The translations under genes were made by a program, and so were the position numbers. The notes beneath the pieces were generated by a model. The model did not search any database and was not told the DNA's origin. It worked only from the letters and a program-made list of their open reading frames with translations. From Clostridia bacterium (lineage in GTDB: Bacteria > Bacillota > Clostridia > Oscillospirales > Acutalibacteraceae), in NCBI GenBank assembly GCA_017436255.1, contig JAFSDK010000044.1:1-64000 (forward strand): a stretch of DNA of 64,000 nucleotides. The letters are read 5' to 3'. Positions 35,838-45,545 of the stretch are shown here, one piece after another (position 1 is the stretch's first letter; each line of letters opens with the position of its first letter).

Positions 35838-37007
35838 CTAATCAATAAATGAATAAACGGTTGCGGCAATTGCCTTGTCGATTAATCCGTCAATATCAAG
35901 ATTTTTTTCAGCTTCCTCACATTGTTCAATTGTTGGACGCGTTTTTGGGTGTTTTGGTGTAAAAACGGTACAACAATCTTCATACGGTTGAATTGAAATA
36001 TCAAACGCATCTATTTTGCGGGATATTATAACTATTTCATCTTTATCCATGCCAATTAGCGGTCGAAGGACAGGCATATTAACTACCGTATCGGTTACAG
36101 TTAAAGCCGGAAGAGTTTGGCTGGCGACCTGTCCTAAACTTTCACCGGTAATAAGTGCTAAAGAGTTGCGTTCTCGCGAGAGTTTTTCAGAAATGCGCAT
36201 CATCATACGTCGCATAACAAGTGTGAAAAAGTCTTCAGGGCAATTTTTGGCAATTTCTTCTTGAATTTCGGTGAAAGGTACAATAGCTAAACGAATAGTA
36301 CCGCTATAAGCTGCTACCTTTTCAAGTAACTGTTTAACTTTGAGCTCAGCACGTAAACTGGTATACGGTGGGCTTGCAAAGTGTATCGCATTTAGTTCAA
36401 GTCCGCGTTTAGCCATACACCAAGCAGCAACGGGACTGTCGATGCCTCCGGAAATTAGTATTGATGCACGTCCTGCGGTACCAACGGGTAGTCCGCCTGC
36501 ACCATGTATTTGATTAGCGCGAATAAAGGCATTATAATCTCTGATTTCAACAGTAACAGTGACGTCAGGATTGTGGACGTCTACCCTTAAATGTGAAAAG
36601 TTTTCAAGTAGATGTCCGCCAAGTTGCATACAGATTTCGGGTGATTTTAAAGGGAAACGCTTGTCGGCACGTTTAGCTTCAACCTTAAAAGTGCGGGCGT
36701 TGTTTAAGGTGTCAGCAAGGTAGGGTACAGACTTGCTAATGATATCTGTCATATCTTTTTCGCATACACAAGCACGGCAGTAACCTGCTATACCGAAAAC
36801 TTTTCCAATGCGGTTTAACGCTTCGTCAAATGCAAAGTCTTCATCAAGTGGGGTAATATAGATTGTCGACTGAGCCTTTTTAATTTCAAATCTACCACAC
36901 GTGGCAAGACGCTTTTTTATATTGCGTATAAGAGTATCTTCAAAGTTATTACGGTTAAGACCTTTTAAAACAAGCTCACCGTTTTTAATTAAAATAATTT
37001 CCTTCAT
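35838..37007 (-). CDS. thiI: tRNA 4-thiouridine sulfurtransferase
   Basis: A 389-residue protein with an N-terminal ferredoxin-like/THUMP region (about 1-165) and a PP-loop ATPase domain (ILISGGIDSPVAAW, about 180) that adenylates U8 of tRNA for thiolation. The C-terminal rhodanese domain found in E. coli ThiI is absent, as is usual in Firmicutes, where the partner cysteine desulfurase delivers sulfur directly. That partner gene lies 3 bp upstream in the same operon. The Cys pair near YEDCCTVFTPKHPKTRP is also typical. Confidence 0.93.
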   Translation of the reverse strand: MKEIILIKNGELVLKGLNRNNFEDTLIRNIKKRLATCGRFEIKKAQSTIYITPLDEDFAFDEALNRIGKVFGIAGYCRACVCEKDMTDIISKSVPYLADTLNNARTFKVEAKRADKRFPLKSPEICMQLGGHLLENFSHLRVDVHNPDVTVTVEIRDYNAFIRANQIHGAGGLPVGTAGRASILISGGIDSPVAAWCMAKRGLELNAIHFASPPYTSLRAELKVKQLLEKVAAYSGTIRLAIVPFTEIQEEIAKNCPEDFFTLVMRRMMMRISEKLSRERNSLALITGESLGQVASQTLPALTVTDTVVNMPVLRPLIGMDKDEIVIISRKIDAFDISIQPYEDCCTVFTPKHPKTRPTIEQCEEAEKNLDIDGLIDKAIAATVYSFID

Positions 37008-37010
37008 AAA

Positions 37011-38147
37011 TTAAGCCTTTCTTAGTTTACTGCAAGCTTCATATAAGCCATCGCATAATGCATCAATATCATCTTTAGTGGAAAATCGGCTAAAACTAAT
37101 TCTAAGCGCACTGTCGGTGCGGCGGGCGTCTAATCCGATTTCTTTTAAAACGTAACTGCCATGTCCTTTTGAACACGCACTACCGCTTGAAACAAATATA
37201 TTTTTTGATTCCAAGTAATGCAACAATGTTTCCGAGCGATAACCAACAACCGAGATATTAAGTATGTATGGCAGGCAATTATCGTTTGAGTTAATTGTAA
37301 CGAGTTCGGTTTTTAAAAGTTTTTCAATAGCATAGTTACGAAGTTCATTAATAGTTAAAAAATTATTTCTAATATTACCAAGTTCTTCCACGGCACCCTT
37401 AAGACCTGAAATAAGTGGCACACACTCGGTACCTGAGCGCAAACCTTTTTCTTGACCGCCGCCAAAAACAGTATTTGCAATATGTACAGTTTTTTTCTTA
37501 TACAAAAATCCAACCCCTTTTGAAGCGTGGATTTTGTGACCGCTTGCACTTAATAAATCGATTCCAAGTGAAGAAACATTTATATCTAATTTACCATAAG
37601 CTTGTACGGCGTCACAATGCAAAAGGGCAGGTGCACCACTTTTTTTAATTGCATCCGCAACTGTTTTTATGGGTTGAATAGAACCGATTTCATTATTAAC
37701 AAGCATAATGCTTACTAAAATTGTCTTATCGTTAACGGCGTTATAAATATCGGTTTCATTAATTACACCGTTTTTATCGGGCCTTAAATACACAACTTCA
37801 AACCCTTGATTTTCGAGCGACTTTATCGTTTCTAATACGGATGGGTGTTCAATAGTTGTTGTTACAATTCTATTGCCGCGTTTTTTTCTAGAATTTACTG
37901 CACCAAATATAGCAATATTATTAGATTCGGTACCGCCCGAGGTGAAAAATATTTCATCAATGTTTGCGTTAATACTATTAGCGATAACTCTACGCGCGTC
38001 ATTTAACTCCATTTCGGCATTAACGCCCATAATGTGTAATGATGACGGATTACCCCAATTATTATTAAGAGAATTATTGATGTTATCTATTGTTCTTTTG
38101 CAAGGCATAGTCGTTGCACTATTATCTAAATAGAACTGTTTGGCCAA
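37011..38147 (-). CDS. Cysteine desulfurase (NifS/IscS-like, ThiI partner)
   Basis: About 378 residues. A PLP-dependent class V aminotransferase that removes sulfur from cysteine: LDNSATTMPC at the start, SASGHKIHASKGVGFLYKKK with the PLP Lys, and SGSACSKGHGSYVL with the active Cys. TTG 38147 is preferred because GGAG lies 8 bp upstream and the protein then opens AKQFYLDNSATT as in the family; the ATG at 38168 lacks a ribosome binding site. It is in an operon with thiI, as NifZ-ThiI is in Bacillus, so it most likely supplies sulfur for 4-thiouridine. Confidence 0.92.
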   Translation of the reverse strand: MAKQFYLDNSATTMPCKRTIDNINNSLNNNWGNPSSLHIMGVNAEMELNDARRVIANSINANIDEIFFTSGGTESNNIAIFGAVNSRKKRGNRIVTTTIEHPSVLETIKSLENQGFEVVYLRPDKNGVINETDIYNAVNDKTILVSIMLVNNEIGSIQPIKTVADAIKKSGAPALLHCDAVQAYGKLDINVSSLGIDLLSASGHKIHASKGVGFLYKKKTVHIANTVFGGGQEKGLRSGTECVPLISGLKGAVEELGNIRNNFLTINELRNYAIEKLLKTELVTINSNDNCLPYILNISVVGYRSETLLHYLESKNIFVSSGSACSKGHGSYVLKEIGLDARRTDSALRISFSRFSTKDDIDALCDGLYEACSKLRKA

Positions 38148-38262
38148 GTGACACACTCCAAAATACATTTTAACTTTTATATTATACTATATTACATAAA
38201 AATAAACAACAAAAAAATAAATATAAGGGGAAATTCTGCTAATAATATTTTAGGTGATAAGC

Positions 38263-39582
38263 GTGAGCAAAAGAACTTTTATAAAAATATTAAGTTTTTT
38301 AATGGCATTTTTGGTGGTAATAACGCTGTTTTTAGGTAAAACATTATTAAAAAATCAAAAATATAAAGACCAGATTAAGTATGCTTATTCGCGCTCTTTT
38401 GAAATATTGAATTCAAGTTTAAACAATATTACTATAAATTTACAAAAGGCAACCTACATCACAACACCATTACAAATGAGCAATATTTCCACTGAAATTT
38501 TTTCTGAAACAATTGTTGCTAAGCAGGCACTAAACGAATTTCCTACCGGAGAAAAAATATTTGATTCGGTAAATAAGTTTTTATCACAAACAGGTAATTA
38601 TTTAGTTTATCTCTCAAAACAAGTAATTAGTGGCACTAAAATCAATGATAATGAATATGACAACCTAAAAAAGCTACGTAACGTTTCTGCTAAAATTAGT
38701 CAAGCGGTAGCCACAATGCACAATAAATATAATAATAGTGGGTATTGGGATAATGAAATTGCAGGCGAGCTTGAAGGTTTAAACAATAACAGTTTGGCGG
38801 ATGATTTTTTGTTAATGGAAGAGACCCTCTCAGATTATCCGACGCTAATATACGATGGACCTTATGCAGACCATAGGGTTACGACTAAACCAACTTTGCT
38901 ATCAGGTGTGCAAGAGGTTAGCGAAATGCGCGCCCGTGACGAACTAAAAAATATGTTTGGCAGTAATTATCAATGGGTCTTTTCACAGATAAATAATGGC
39001 AATATCCCGGCATACGAGTTTTATTGTGATAATGCATATGCCAGCGTTTCTTTAGATGGCGGTTACGTTTTAGCGTTTAGAGAGATAATTGATGAAAGTG
39101 AAGTAACAATAGGATATAATCAGGCAATGGGAATTGCAGGGCGGTTTTTAAGAAATAAATTTGATAAAAATTTTACAACGAGTTACTATTATGTTGATAA
39201 TGGTGTTTGTTTTATGAATTTCGCGTCTCTGCAAGAAGATGTAATTTGTTATTCGGATTTAATCAAAGTTGGTGTAGATTTATCCACCGGTAAGATTGTT
39301 TTTTATGAAGCCGGAGGATATATTTCTAATCATACTGAACGTATTGTCGACGATAAAAAATACAGTTATTCAGATGCCAAAAATATACTTAGCGATAATC
39401 TGAAAATTTTGAGTTATGCAATTGCCTTAATTCCTACCGAAGCAAGTGAAAAATTATGCTATGAATTTTTATGCGAAGGGGAAGACGGGGAAGAAATTTT
39501 AATATATATAAATGCGAATACATTACAAGAAGAGCAGATTTTTATTCTTCTTAAATCAGATGGTGGTACTCTTGTAAAATAA
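38263..39582 (+). CDS. ypeB: Germination protein YpeB
   Basis: A 439-residue protein with an N-terminal membrane anchor (ILSFLMAFLVVITLFLG) followed by a long helical region and PepSY-like repeats near the C-terminus (YNQAMGIAGRFLRNKFDKNF, YSDAKNILSDNL). It matches YpeB, the spore inner-membrane protein that stabilises the cortex-lytic enzyme SleB and keeps it inactive until germination. GTG 38263 is preferred because AGGTGAT precedes it closely. Unlike the usual sleB-ypeB operon, sleB is not adjacent here; the upstream neighbour is divergent. A Sig-G promoter would be expected but was not identified. Confidence 0.88.
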   Translation: MSKRTFIKILSFLMAFLVVITLFLGKTLLKNQKYKDQIKYAYSRSFEILNSSLNNITINLQKATYITTPLQMSNISTEIFSETIVAKQALNEFPTGEKIFDSVNKFLSQTGNYLVYLSKQVISGTKINDNEYDNLKKLRNVSAKISQAVATMHNKYNNSGYWDNEIAGELEGLNNNSLADDFLLMEETLSDYPTLIYDGPYADHRVTTKPTLLSGVQEVSEMRARDELKNMFGSNYQWVFSQINNGNIPAYEFYCDNAYASVSLDGGYVLAFREIIDESEVTIGYNQAMGIAGRFLRNKFDKNFTTSYYYVDNGVCFMNFASLQEDVICYSDLIKVGVDLSTGKIVFYEAGGYISNHTERIVDDKKYSYSDAKNILSDNLKILSYAIALIPTEASEKLCYEFLCEGEDGEEILIYINANTLQEEQIFILLKSDGGTLVK

Positions 39583-39585
39583 TGC

Positions 39586-39614
39586 TTGCTTTTTTAAATA
39601 CTTTGTGGTATTAT
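39586..39614 (+). promoter_or_regulatory. Promoter of rplS
   Basis: -35 TTGCTT (39586-39591) and -10 TATTAT (39609-39614), 17-bp spacer, just upstream of the L19 leader. Confidence 0.65.
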
Positions 39615-39619
39615 AGTTT

Positions 39620-39722
39620 AGCATTTGATTTCACTTGGTCCTTACAAGTGGGTTTAATGCCGAATAATCGACATTGAAGCGGATGGTCCTCTATCGAAAT
39701 CGACACGAACATCTGAAGTATT
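39620..39722 (+). ncRNA. Ribosomal protein L19 leader
   Basis: The 5' UTR of rplS contains the hairpin CACTTG-GTCCTTA-CAAGTG (39633-39651) and a second conserved segment (GATGGTCCTCTATCGAAATC, then GACACGAACATC). This matches the Firmicutes L19 leader by layout. It is thought to mediate autoregulation by L19 binding its own mRNA. A covariance-model search was not possible here. Confidence 0.75.
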
Positions 39723-39738
39723 TAAGGAGGAAAAATTA

Positions 39739-40086
39739 ATGGACGCTATTAAAAACTTAACTGCTGATATGATTAAGGAAGATGCTCCTAAGGTTCAAAT
39801 CGGTAGTACTGTTCGTGTACACGTTAAGATTCGTGAAGGCGAACGTGAAAGAATTCAGGTATTTGAAGGTACTGTTATTGCTCGCAACAACAGCGGCATT
39901 GCTGAAACATTTACAGTAAGACGTGTTTCGTACGGTGTAGGTGTTGAGCGTGTATTCCCGGTACATTCACCTAACGTTGCCAAGGTTGAACTTGTGAGAA
40001 ACGGTAAAGTCCGCCGTGCTAAACTTTACTATCTCCGTGATAGAGTTGGTAAGGCTGCTAAGGTTAAGGAACTTATTGGTAAGTAA
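39739..40086 (+). CDS. rplS: 50S ribosomal protein L19
   Basis: A 115-residue protein of normal length for L19, at the 30S-50S interface. Signatures are [20 protein letters not shown] and [14 protein letters not shown]. It has a strong ribosome binding site (AAGGAGGA), an L19 leader upstream and a terminator downstream. It opens the conserved cluster rplS-lepB-rbgA-rnhB-yraN. Confidence 0.98.
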   Translation: MDAIKNLTADMIKEDAPKVQIGSTVRVHVKIREGERERIQVFEGTVIARNNSGIAETFTVRRVSYGVGVERVFPVHSPNVAKVELVRNGKVRRAKLYYLRDRVGKAAKVKELIGK

Positions 40087-40090
40087 AGAA

Positions 40091-40115
40091 AAGGGGACTA
40101 GATGTCCCCTTTTTT
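40091..40115 (+). terminator. Rho-independent terminator after rplS
   Basis: A perfect 8-bp stem AAGGGGAC / GTCCCCTT with a TAGAT loop is followed by a run of T. Confidence 0.9.
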
Positions 40116-40143
40116 GCTTTTTTTAGAGAAATGAGGTGTTTTA

Positions 40144-40752
40144 ATGGAAGATTTCGAAATTTATGAAGTAGAGAATAAAAACAAATCGGATGAAAAGTCT
40201 ACGATTAAATCTGATTTTTTTGATTGGCTTGAAATTTTAGTTAGCGCAATTATTCTACTTGTTGTGCTTTTTACTTTTTTCTTTAAAATCGTAATTGTTG
40301 ATGGTCCCTCTATGGAAAACACCTTACATAATGGTGAAAGAATTATAATTTCTAACATTGGCGGCGAAGCCAAGTACGGCGACATCGTTGTGGTTTCACG
40401 TAATCAGAATAATGTTGTTGGAAATTCCGATGCTAGCGCGCCAATAATTAAAAGAGTAATTGCTACTGCAGGTCAGACGGTTGATATTGACTTTGAAAAG
40501 GGTATAGTTTACGTTGACGGCGTAGCATTAGAAGAACCATATGTTAAAACTCCAACAAATTTATATTTTGATATTACTTTTCCGGTAAACGTTCCGGACA
40601 ACTGTGTTTTTGTATTGGGTGATAATCGCAACGACTCTACCGATAGTCGCTCTTCACGTATTGGTGATGCAGGAATGATAGACAAGCGTTATATTCTAGG
40701 TAAAGCTGTTTTGCGCGTTTTACCATTTGACAAATTCGGGAGTGTTGAATAA
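40144..40752 (+). CDS. lepB: Signal peptidase I
   Basis: A 202-residue type I signal peptidase with one N-terminal membrane anchor (about residues 28-52). The catalytic Ser is in DGPSMENTL and the general-base Lys in IIKRVIATAGQTVDI; the GDNRNDSTDSR box follows. It removes signal peptides from secreted proteins at the outer membrane face, such as the large phosphoesterase in this window. It overlaps rbgA by one base. Confidence 0.95.
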   Translation: MEDFEIYEVENKNKSDEKSTIKSDFFDWLEILVSAIILLVVLFTFFFKIVIVDGPSMENTLHNGERIIISNIGGEAKYGDIVVVSRNQNNVVGNSDASAPIIKRVIATAGQTVDIDFEKGIVYVDGVALEEPYVKTPTNLYFDITFPVNVPDNCVFVLGDNRNDSTDSRSSRIGDAGMIDKRYILGKAVLRVLPFDKFGSVE

Positions 40753-41615
40753 TGGAACTATCACAGAATATACAGTGGTTTCCCGGACATATGACAAAAA
40801 CCAGGCGCAAAATTGCTGAGATTTTGCCCTTGATTGATGCGGTAGCTGAAGTAATTGATGCTAGAATTCCGATTAGTAGCCGTAATCCTGATTTGCCTGA
40901 TATTATCGGTAATAAACCGCGTATAGTACTATTAAATAAATGTGATATGGCAGATGCTACTGTAACAGAAGATTGGATAAATCATTTTAAAAAGAATGGT
41001 ATTATGGCAATAGCCGTTGACTGTAAGTCTGGTAAGGGTCTTAATTTGTTTAAGAACACGGTAAAAGAACTTTTATCGGAAAAACTTGAAGCTTATCACA
41101 ATAAAGGTATGGTTGGTAAGCCACTTCGTGTAATGGTTGTTGGTATACCCAATGTTGGTAAATCTTCGTTCATTAATCGTATTGCAGGTGCTTCACGAGC
41201 TAAAGTTGAAAATCGTCCGGGCGTTACAAGGGGTAATCAGTGGTTTACTATTGATAAAGAACTTGAATTGCTTGATACACCCGGTGTACTTTGGCCTAAG
41301 TTTGAAGATACAATGGTTGGCGAACATCTTGCTTTTACAGGTGCCGTTAATGACCGCGTAGTTGATGTTGAATTACTGGCGGTTCGTTTACTTGAAATTC
41401 TATGTAAAGACTATCCCGAAATTTTGCTTTCACGTTATGGTGAACTATGTCTTGAGGACGAGCCATACGAAATTTTAGAGCAGGTTGGCCGTAAACGAGG
41501 TATGGTTGTTCGCGGTGGTGAAATTGATACCGTAAGAGCATCGAATATGTTGCTTGAAGAATATAGAAATCTTAAAATAGGTAAAATTTCTTTGGAGAGA
41601 GTAGAAAATGCCTGA
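40752..41615 (+). CDS. rbgA: Ribosome biogenesis GTPase RbgA/YlqF
   Basis: A 287-residue circularly permuted GTPase required for 50S maturation. The motif order is G4 (LLNKCDMAD), then G1 (GIPNVGKSSFINR) and G3 (DTPGVLWP), as expected for the YlqF family. IQWFPGHMTKTRRKI is the family N-terminus. The C-terminal ANTAR-like RNA-binding domain is present. It overlaps rnhB by 8 bp. Confidence 0.96.
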   Translation: MELSQNIQWFPGHMTKTRRKIAEILPLIDAVAEVIDARIPISSRNPDLPDIIGNKPRIVLLNKCDMADATVTEDWINHFKKNGIMAIAVDCKSGKGLNLFKNTVKELLSEKLEAYHNKGMVGKPLRVMVVGIPNVGKSSFINRIAGASRAKVENRPGVTRGNQWFTIDKELELLDTPGVLWPKFEDTMVGEHLAFTGAVNDRVVDVELLAVRLLEILCKDYPEILLSRYGELCLEDEPYEILEQVGRKRGMVVRGGEIDTVRASNMLLEEYRNLKIGKISLERVENA

Positions 41616-42207
41616 TTATATATTTGAAAAACAGTTTCGCGAACAAGGCTACAATTTAATTTGTGGAGTTGATGAGGCTGGACGCGGTCCCTTAGCAGGC
41701 CCTGTATTTGCGGCTGCAGTTATATTACCTATTGATTGTGAAATTGAAGGTTTAAACGATTCAAAAAAGTTAAGTGAGAAGAAAAGAGAGTTGCTTTTTG
41801 ATATAATTAGGGAAAAGGCAATCGCTTATTCTGTGGCATCGGCATCGGTTGATGAAATTGAACATTTTAACATTTTAAAAGCTACTTTTTTAGCGATGAA
41901 TCGAGCTATTTCAGGCTTGAATGTTAAAGCAGATTTTGCTATAATTGATGGTAACAGAGTACCTGATAATATTGCTGTAAATTGTGAAGCGCTTGTAAAG
42001 GGTGATTCAAAGTCGATGTCAGTAGCTGCTGCATCGGTTCTTGCTAAGGTTTCCAGGGATAGATTGCTTATTGAATACGATGAAAAATTTCCCGAGTATA
42101 ACTTTAAAAAGCATAAAGGATATGGCACTAAAGAACATTATGAAGCAATTGCTAAACATGGTATTTGTGAAGTGCACAGAAAATCGTTTTTAAAAGGTGT
42201 TTTATGA
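41608..42207 (+). CDS. rnhB: Ribonuclease HII
   Basis: A 199-residue RNase HII that cuts RNA in RNA-DNA hybrids and at single ribonucleotides. Signatures are CGVDEAGRGPLAGPV (with the first Asp-Glu), the later FAIIDGN Asp and the VRKGDSKS-like segment VKGDSKSMSVAAASVLAKV. It overlaps rbgA and yraN at both ends. Confidence 0.96.
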   Translation: MPDYIFEKQFREQGYNLICGVDEAGRGPLAGPVFAAAVILPIDCEIEGLNDSKKLSEKKRELLFDIIREKAIAYSVASASVDEIEHFNILKATFLAMNRAISGLNVKADFAIIDGNRVPDNIAVNCEALVKGDSKSMSVAAASVLAKVSRDRLLIEYDEKFPEYNFKKHKGYGTKEHYEAIAKHGICEVHRKSFLKGVL

Positions 42208-42581
42208 GTCTGACTATTGATAAGGGTAAGGCGGCAGAACTAATTGTTGCGGGTTATTTGCGACAAAATGGATGCATTATAGCCAAAATGAATTATCATT
42301 CACGTTATGGCGAAATTGATATAATTGCCGAAACTCAAAAAACTGTTATGTTTATTGAAGTAAAACGCAGAAAGCAGGGGGCGTTGGTGTCACCGGCAGA
42401 GTCGGTTGATTTAGTAAAACAACGTAAAATTATATTAACGGCTCAAGATTTTATTAGAAAATCGCACCTTGAATATTTACAACCACGTTTTGACGTTGCT
42501 GAAGTCTTTGAAGAGAGCCTTAGCAACGGTAAAACTAAAATGCGTGTTCATTATATAAAAAATGCTTTTGGCATAAATTAG
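42204..42581 (+). CDS. UPF0102 family protein (YraN)
   Basis: A 125-residue protein with an endonuclease-like fold: GKAAELIVAGYLRQNGC, then YGEIDIIAE and FIEVKRRKQG give the Asp/Glu-x-Lys pattern of Holliday-junction-resolvase-like nucleases. The family (YraN) normally follows rnhB. The cellular role is unknown. It overlaps the rnhB stop. Confidence 0.9.
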   Translation: MSLTIDKGKAAELIVAGYLRQNGCIIAKMNYHSRYGEIDIIAETQKTVMFIEVKRRKQGALVSPAESVDLVKQRKIILTAQDFIRKSHLEYLQPRFDVAEVFEESLSNGKTKMRVHYIKNAFGIN

Positions 42582-42595
42582 AGGGGTGTTCTTTT

Positions 42596-44008
42596 TTGAG
42601 AACTGTAAAATCAGAAGCCGATATTGAGAAATTAGCACAAGAACGAATTGCTGAAATTCGCGCTACCGTACCTACCCTTGATATTAAGGGTACTACCTAT
42701 TACGTATCGGGTAATGGTAACGATGCTAATGATGGTTTGAGTGAGGCAACTGCTTGGAGAACTCCTGAGCGCGTAACTGCTGAAAACGAAAATTTTAATG
42801 AAGGCGATGCTGTTTTATTTCGTTGTGGTGATATATTCCGCGGGACTATGAGAATGCAGGCAGGCGTTACATATAGTTCTTACGGTATTGGCAAAAAGCC
42901 TGAAATTTGGGGCTCACCCCGCAACTATGCTGAGTGCGCTTGGTTTAAGGCAGAACAAGAAAACATTTACTACATTGACATTACCGATTGTGATAGAGAC
43001 GTTGGTAATATTATATTCAACTTTGGCGAAGCTTTTGGTTACAAACAACACGTGTCAGATATGAACCTACAAATGGACTTAGATTATTGCCACGTATATG
43101 ATGAAAATCGTGTTTATTTGTATTCTGATAAGGGCAACCCCTCAGAGCGTTTCTTTGATATTGAATTTGCATATTGTCGCGCAATTTTTAGCGGCGGTGC
43201 AACTAATACAACAGTTGATAATATCTGTTTTAAATATACGGGTGATCACGGTATTGCTACAGGTAGTATTTTCTACAATCCTGAAGAAGAATGGAAACCG
43301 TATTTTAGAGGTCTTAAGAACTTCACTGTTAGAAACTGTGAGTTTGGTTGGATAGGCGGTGGTGGACGTCGCAAGACTACAACCGAAAGACTTGGTAACG
43401 CTATTGAAATTTGGGGTGGTTGCGACGGATTTGTAGTCGATAATTGCTATTGTTATCAGATATTTGATGCCGCACTTACATTCCAATATAAAGGCGTTAT
43501 TTTTGGTGATAAGCCCGTTGTTAGCCAAAACGTAAGATTTAGTAACAACGTTATTGAAGATAGTGTATACAGTATTGAATACTTTAACGAAGAATATGAC
43601 ATTAACAGTTATCCTAAACTTGCAAGTATGGACCAGTCAAAGTCTAAGTTTGATATCAAAAATACAGTATTTGAGGATAATATCTTGCGTCGTGCAGGTT
43701 ACGGTTTTGGTATTCAACGTTCGAACCGCAACACACCTGCACATATCAAGTGTTGGAGACATGCTAACCTTTCATCCGAAGGCTTTGTTATTCGCAACAA
43801 TATTTTCGACCGTTCTGAATATCGTTTGGTTGAAAAAATTGCCGATAAGGAAGAATTTATTGCTAAATTTGAGGGTAATACATACTGTCAACATATCGGC
43901 AAACCTTGGATTACCTATATGGATAAAGAATCTTTGTTTGTTGATTTAAATAATCTAGAAAAAGGCTTTGCAGAACCTGATGCAAGGGTAATTGTAGCAA
44001 GAAGATAG
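42596..44008 (+). CDS. Right-handed beta-helix (pectate-lyase-like) protein
   Basis: A 470-residue protein starting at TTG 42596 with GAGGGG about 10 bp upstream. After a helical start, TYYVSGNGNDANDGLSEATA is the standard opening of the parallel beta-helix DUF1565/polysaccharide-lyase-like fold. Many short N/D/V-rich turns follow (FTVRNCEFGWIGGGG, VVDNCYCYQIFDAALTF). There is no signal peptide, so it is predicted to be cytoplasmic, which is odd for this fold. The substrate and activity are unknown. It is sandwiched between yraN and thrC. Confidence 0.75.
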   Translation: MRTVKSEADIEKLAQERIAEIRATVPTLDIKGTTYYVSGNGNDANDGLSEATAWRTPERVTAENENFNEGDAVLFRCGDIFRGTMRMQAGVTYSSYGIGKKPEIWGSPRNYAECAWFKAEQENIYYIDITDCDRDVGNIIFNFGEAFGYKQHVSDMNLQMDLDYCHVYDENRVYLYSDKGNPSERFFDIEFAYCRAIFSGGATNTTVDNICFKYTGDHGIATGSIFYNPEEEWKPYFRGLKNFTVRNCEFGWIGGGGRRKTTTERLGNAIEIWGGCDGFVVDNCYCYQIFDAALTFQYKGVIFGDKPVVSQNVRFSNNVIEDSVYSIEYFNEEYDINSYPKLASMDQSKSKFDIKNTVFEDNILRRAGYGFGIQRSNRNTPAHIKCWRHANLSSEGFVIRNNIFDRSEYRLVEKIADKEEFIAKFEGNTYCQHIGKPWITYMDKESLFVDLNNLEKGFAEPDARVIVARR

Positions 44009-44017
44009 GGGACAAAT

Positions 44018-45502
44018 ATGAACTACATAAGTACAAGAAATAAAAATATTAAAGTGTCTGCGGCACAAGCTATATCGCAGGGCATTTCAAAAGACGGTGG
44101 CCTTTTCGTACCGGAAACAATACCTGCCTTAACAGAAGCAGATTTTAATAAGCTTAAGAGTATGAGTTATGTCGAGCGTGCCGCATTTGTTTTGAAATTA
44201 TTTCTTACAGATTTTACCGATGAAGAAATCGATTATTGTGTAAAGGGTGCATATCTTGGCAGTTTTGATAACGATAATCCCGCACCTTTAAAGAATATCG
44301 GCGGTAACACAAATATTCTTGAACTTTGGCATGGTCCTACCTGTGCTTTTAAGGATTTGGCTTTGCAACTTTTACCATATTTACTTACAACATCTGCTAA
44401 AAAGGTTAGTGGTGGTAAAGAGATTGTAATATTGGTTGCTACCAGTGGTGATACCGGTAAGGCTGCACTTGAGGGCTTTTGTGATGTTGAAAACACAAAG
44501 ATTATTGTGTTTTATCCAAACGATGGCGTAAGTGCCATGCAGAAATTGCAAATGGATACTCAAAAAGGTGATAACGTATTTGTTTGCGCAATCAATGGTA
44601 ACTTTGACGATGCACAAACAGGTGTTAAAAAAATCTTTACCGATAATTCTGTTGCCGAAATTTTAGAAAAGGCTAATATGCAGTTTTCAAGTGCCAACTC
44701 AATTAACTGGGGACGTTTGGCACCGCAGATTATTTATTATATTTCTGCATATTGTGATATGTTAAAAGAAGGCACAGATTTATCAAATGGATTTAACGTT
44801 GTAGTACCTACAGGAAACTTTGGTAATATTCTTGCGGCATATTACGCAAAGGTAATGGGTGTACCGATTAATAAATTAATTTGTGCTTCAAATGCTAATA
44901 ATGTTTTAACTGATTTTATAAATACAGGTATTTATGATCGTAACCGCAAATTCTATACAACCATATCACCATCAATGGATATTCTAATTTCAAGTAATCT
45001 TGAAAGAATGTTGTTTGAAATCTGTGGCAGAGATGATAAAACGGTTGCTGCTTTACAGGCAGACCTTAATTCAAATGGTAAATACACAGTATCTGACGAA
45101 ATTGCCAATAAGTTTAAAGACCTGTTCTTTGGCGGATGTTGCGATGATGAAAAAACATTGTCAACTATAAAAGATACATTTAATAACAAAGATTATTTGT
45201 GCGATACACATACTGCAGTAGCGGTAAACGTTTATAATAATTACGTTGAAACTACGGGTGATAACCGTCCTGCCGTAATTGCTTCAACCGCTTCGCCTTA
45301 TAAATTTGCAAATAGTGTTTTAGAGGGAATAGGTGAAGAAATTTGTAGCGATGAATTTTCAACCGTTGAAAAACTTTCTTCAATTTCAGGTGTGCCTGTT
45401 CCTGCGCCTATTGATGCATTAAAAAATGCATCACCGCGCTTTAACAACGTTTGTGAAAAGCAAGATATGATAAAGGTAGTTCTTAAAAATCTTGGTTTAT
45501 AA
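44018..45502 (+). CDS. thrC: Threonine synthase
   Basis: A 494-residue PLP enzyme converting O-phosphohomoserine to threonine. MNYISTRNKNIKVSAAQAIS at the N-terminus and WHGPTCAFKDLALQLLP, with the PLP Lys in FKD, identify it; ATSGDTGKAALEGF and PTGNFGNILAAYYAK are further hallmarks. It belongs to the longer type of threonine synthase. A terminator follows. Confidence 0.95.
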   Translation: MNYISTRNKNIKVSAAQAISQGISKDGGLFVPETIPALTEADFNKLKSMSYVERAAFVLKLFLTDFTDEEIDYCVKGAYLGSFDNDNPAPLKNIGGNTNILELWHGPTCAFKDLALQLLPYLLTTSAKKVSGGKEIVILVATSGDTGKAALEGFCDVENTKIIVFYPNDGVSAMQKLQMDTQKGDNVFVCAINGNFDDAQTGVKKIFTDNSVAEILEKANMQFSSANSINWGRLAPQIIYYISAYCDMLKEGTDLSNGFNVVVPTGNFGNILAAYYAKVMGVPINKLICASNANNVLTDFINTGIYDRNRKFYTTISPSMDILISSNLERMLFEICGRDDKTVAALQADLNSNGKYTVSDEIANKFKDLFFGGCCDDEKTLSTIKDTFNNKDYLCDTHTAVAVNVYNNYVETTGDNRPAVIASTASPYKFANSVLEGIGEEICSDEFSTVEKLSSISGVPVPAPIDALKNASPRFNNVCEKQDMIKVVLKNLGL

Positions 45503-45506
45503 TTAA

Positions 45507-45534
45507 AATACCCTGCGAAATGCAGGGTATTTGT
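45507..45534. terminator. Bidirectional terminator
   Basis: A 10-bp stem AATACCCTGC / GCAGGGTATT with a GAAAT loop. It can end thrC on the plus strand and the DUF1540 gene on the minus strand (TTTTAATT follows there). Confidence 0.8.
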
Positions 45535-45545
45535 TCGGTAAATAC

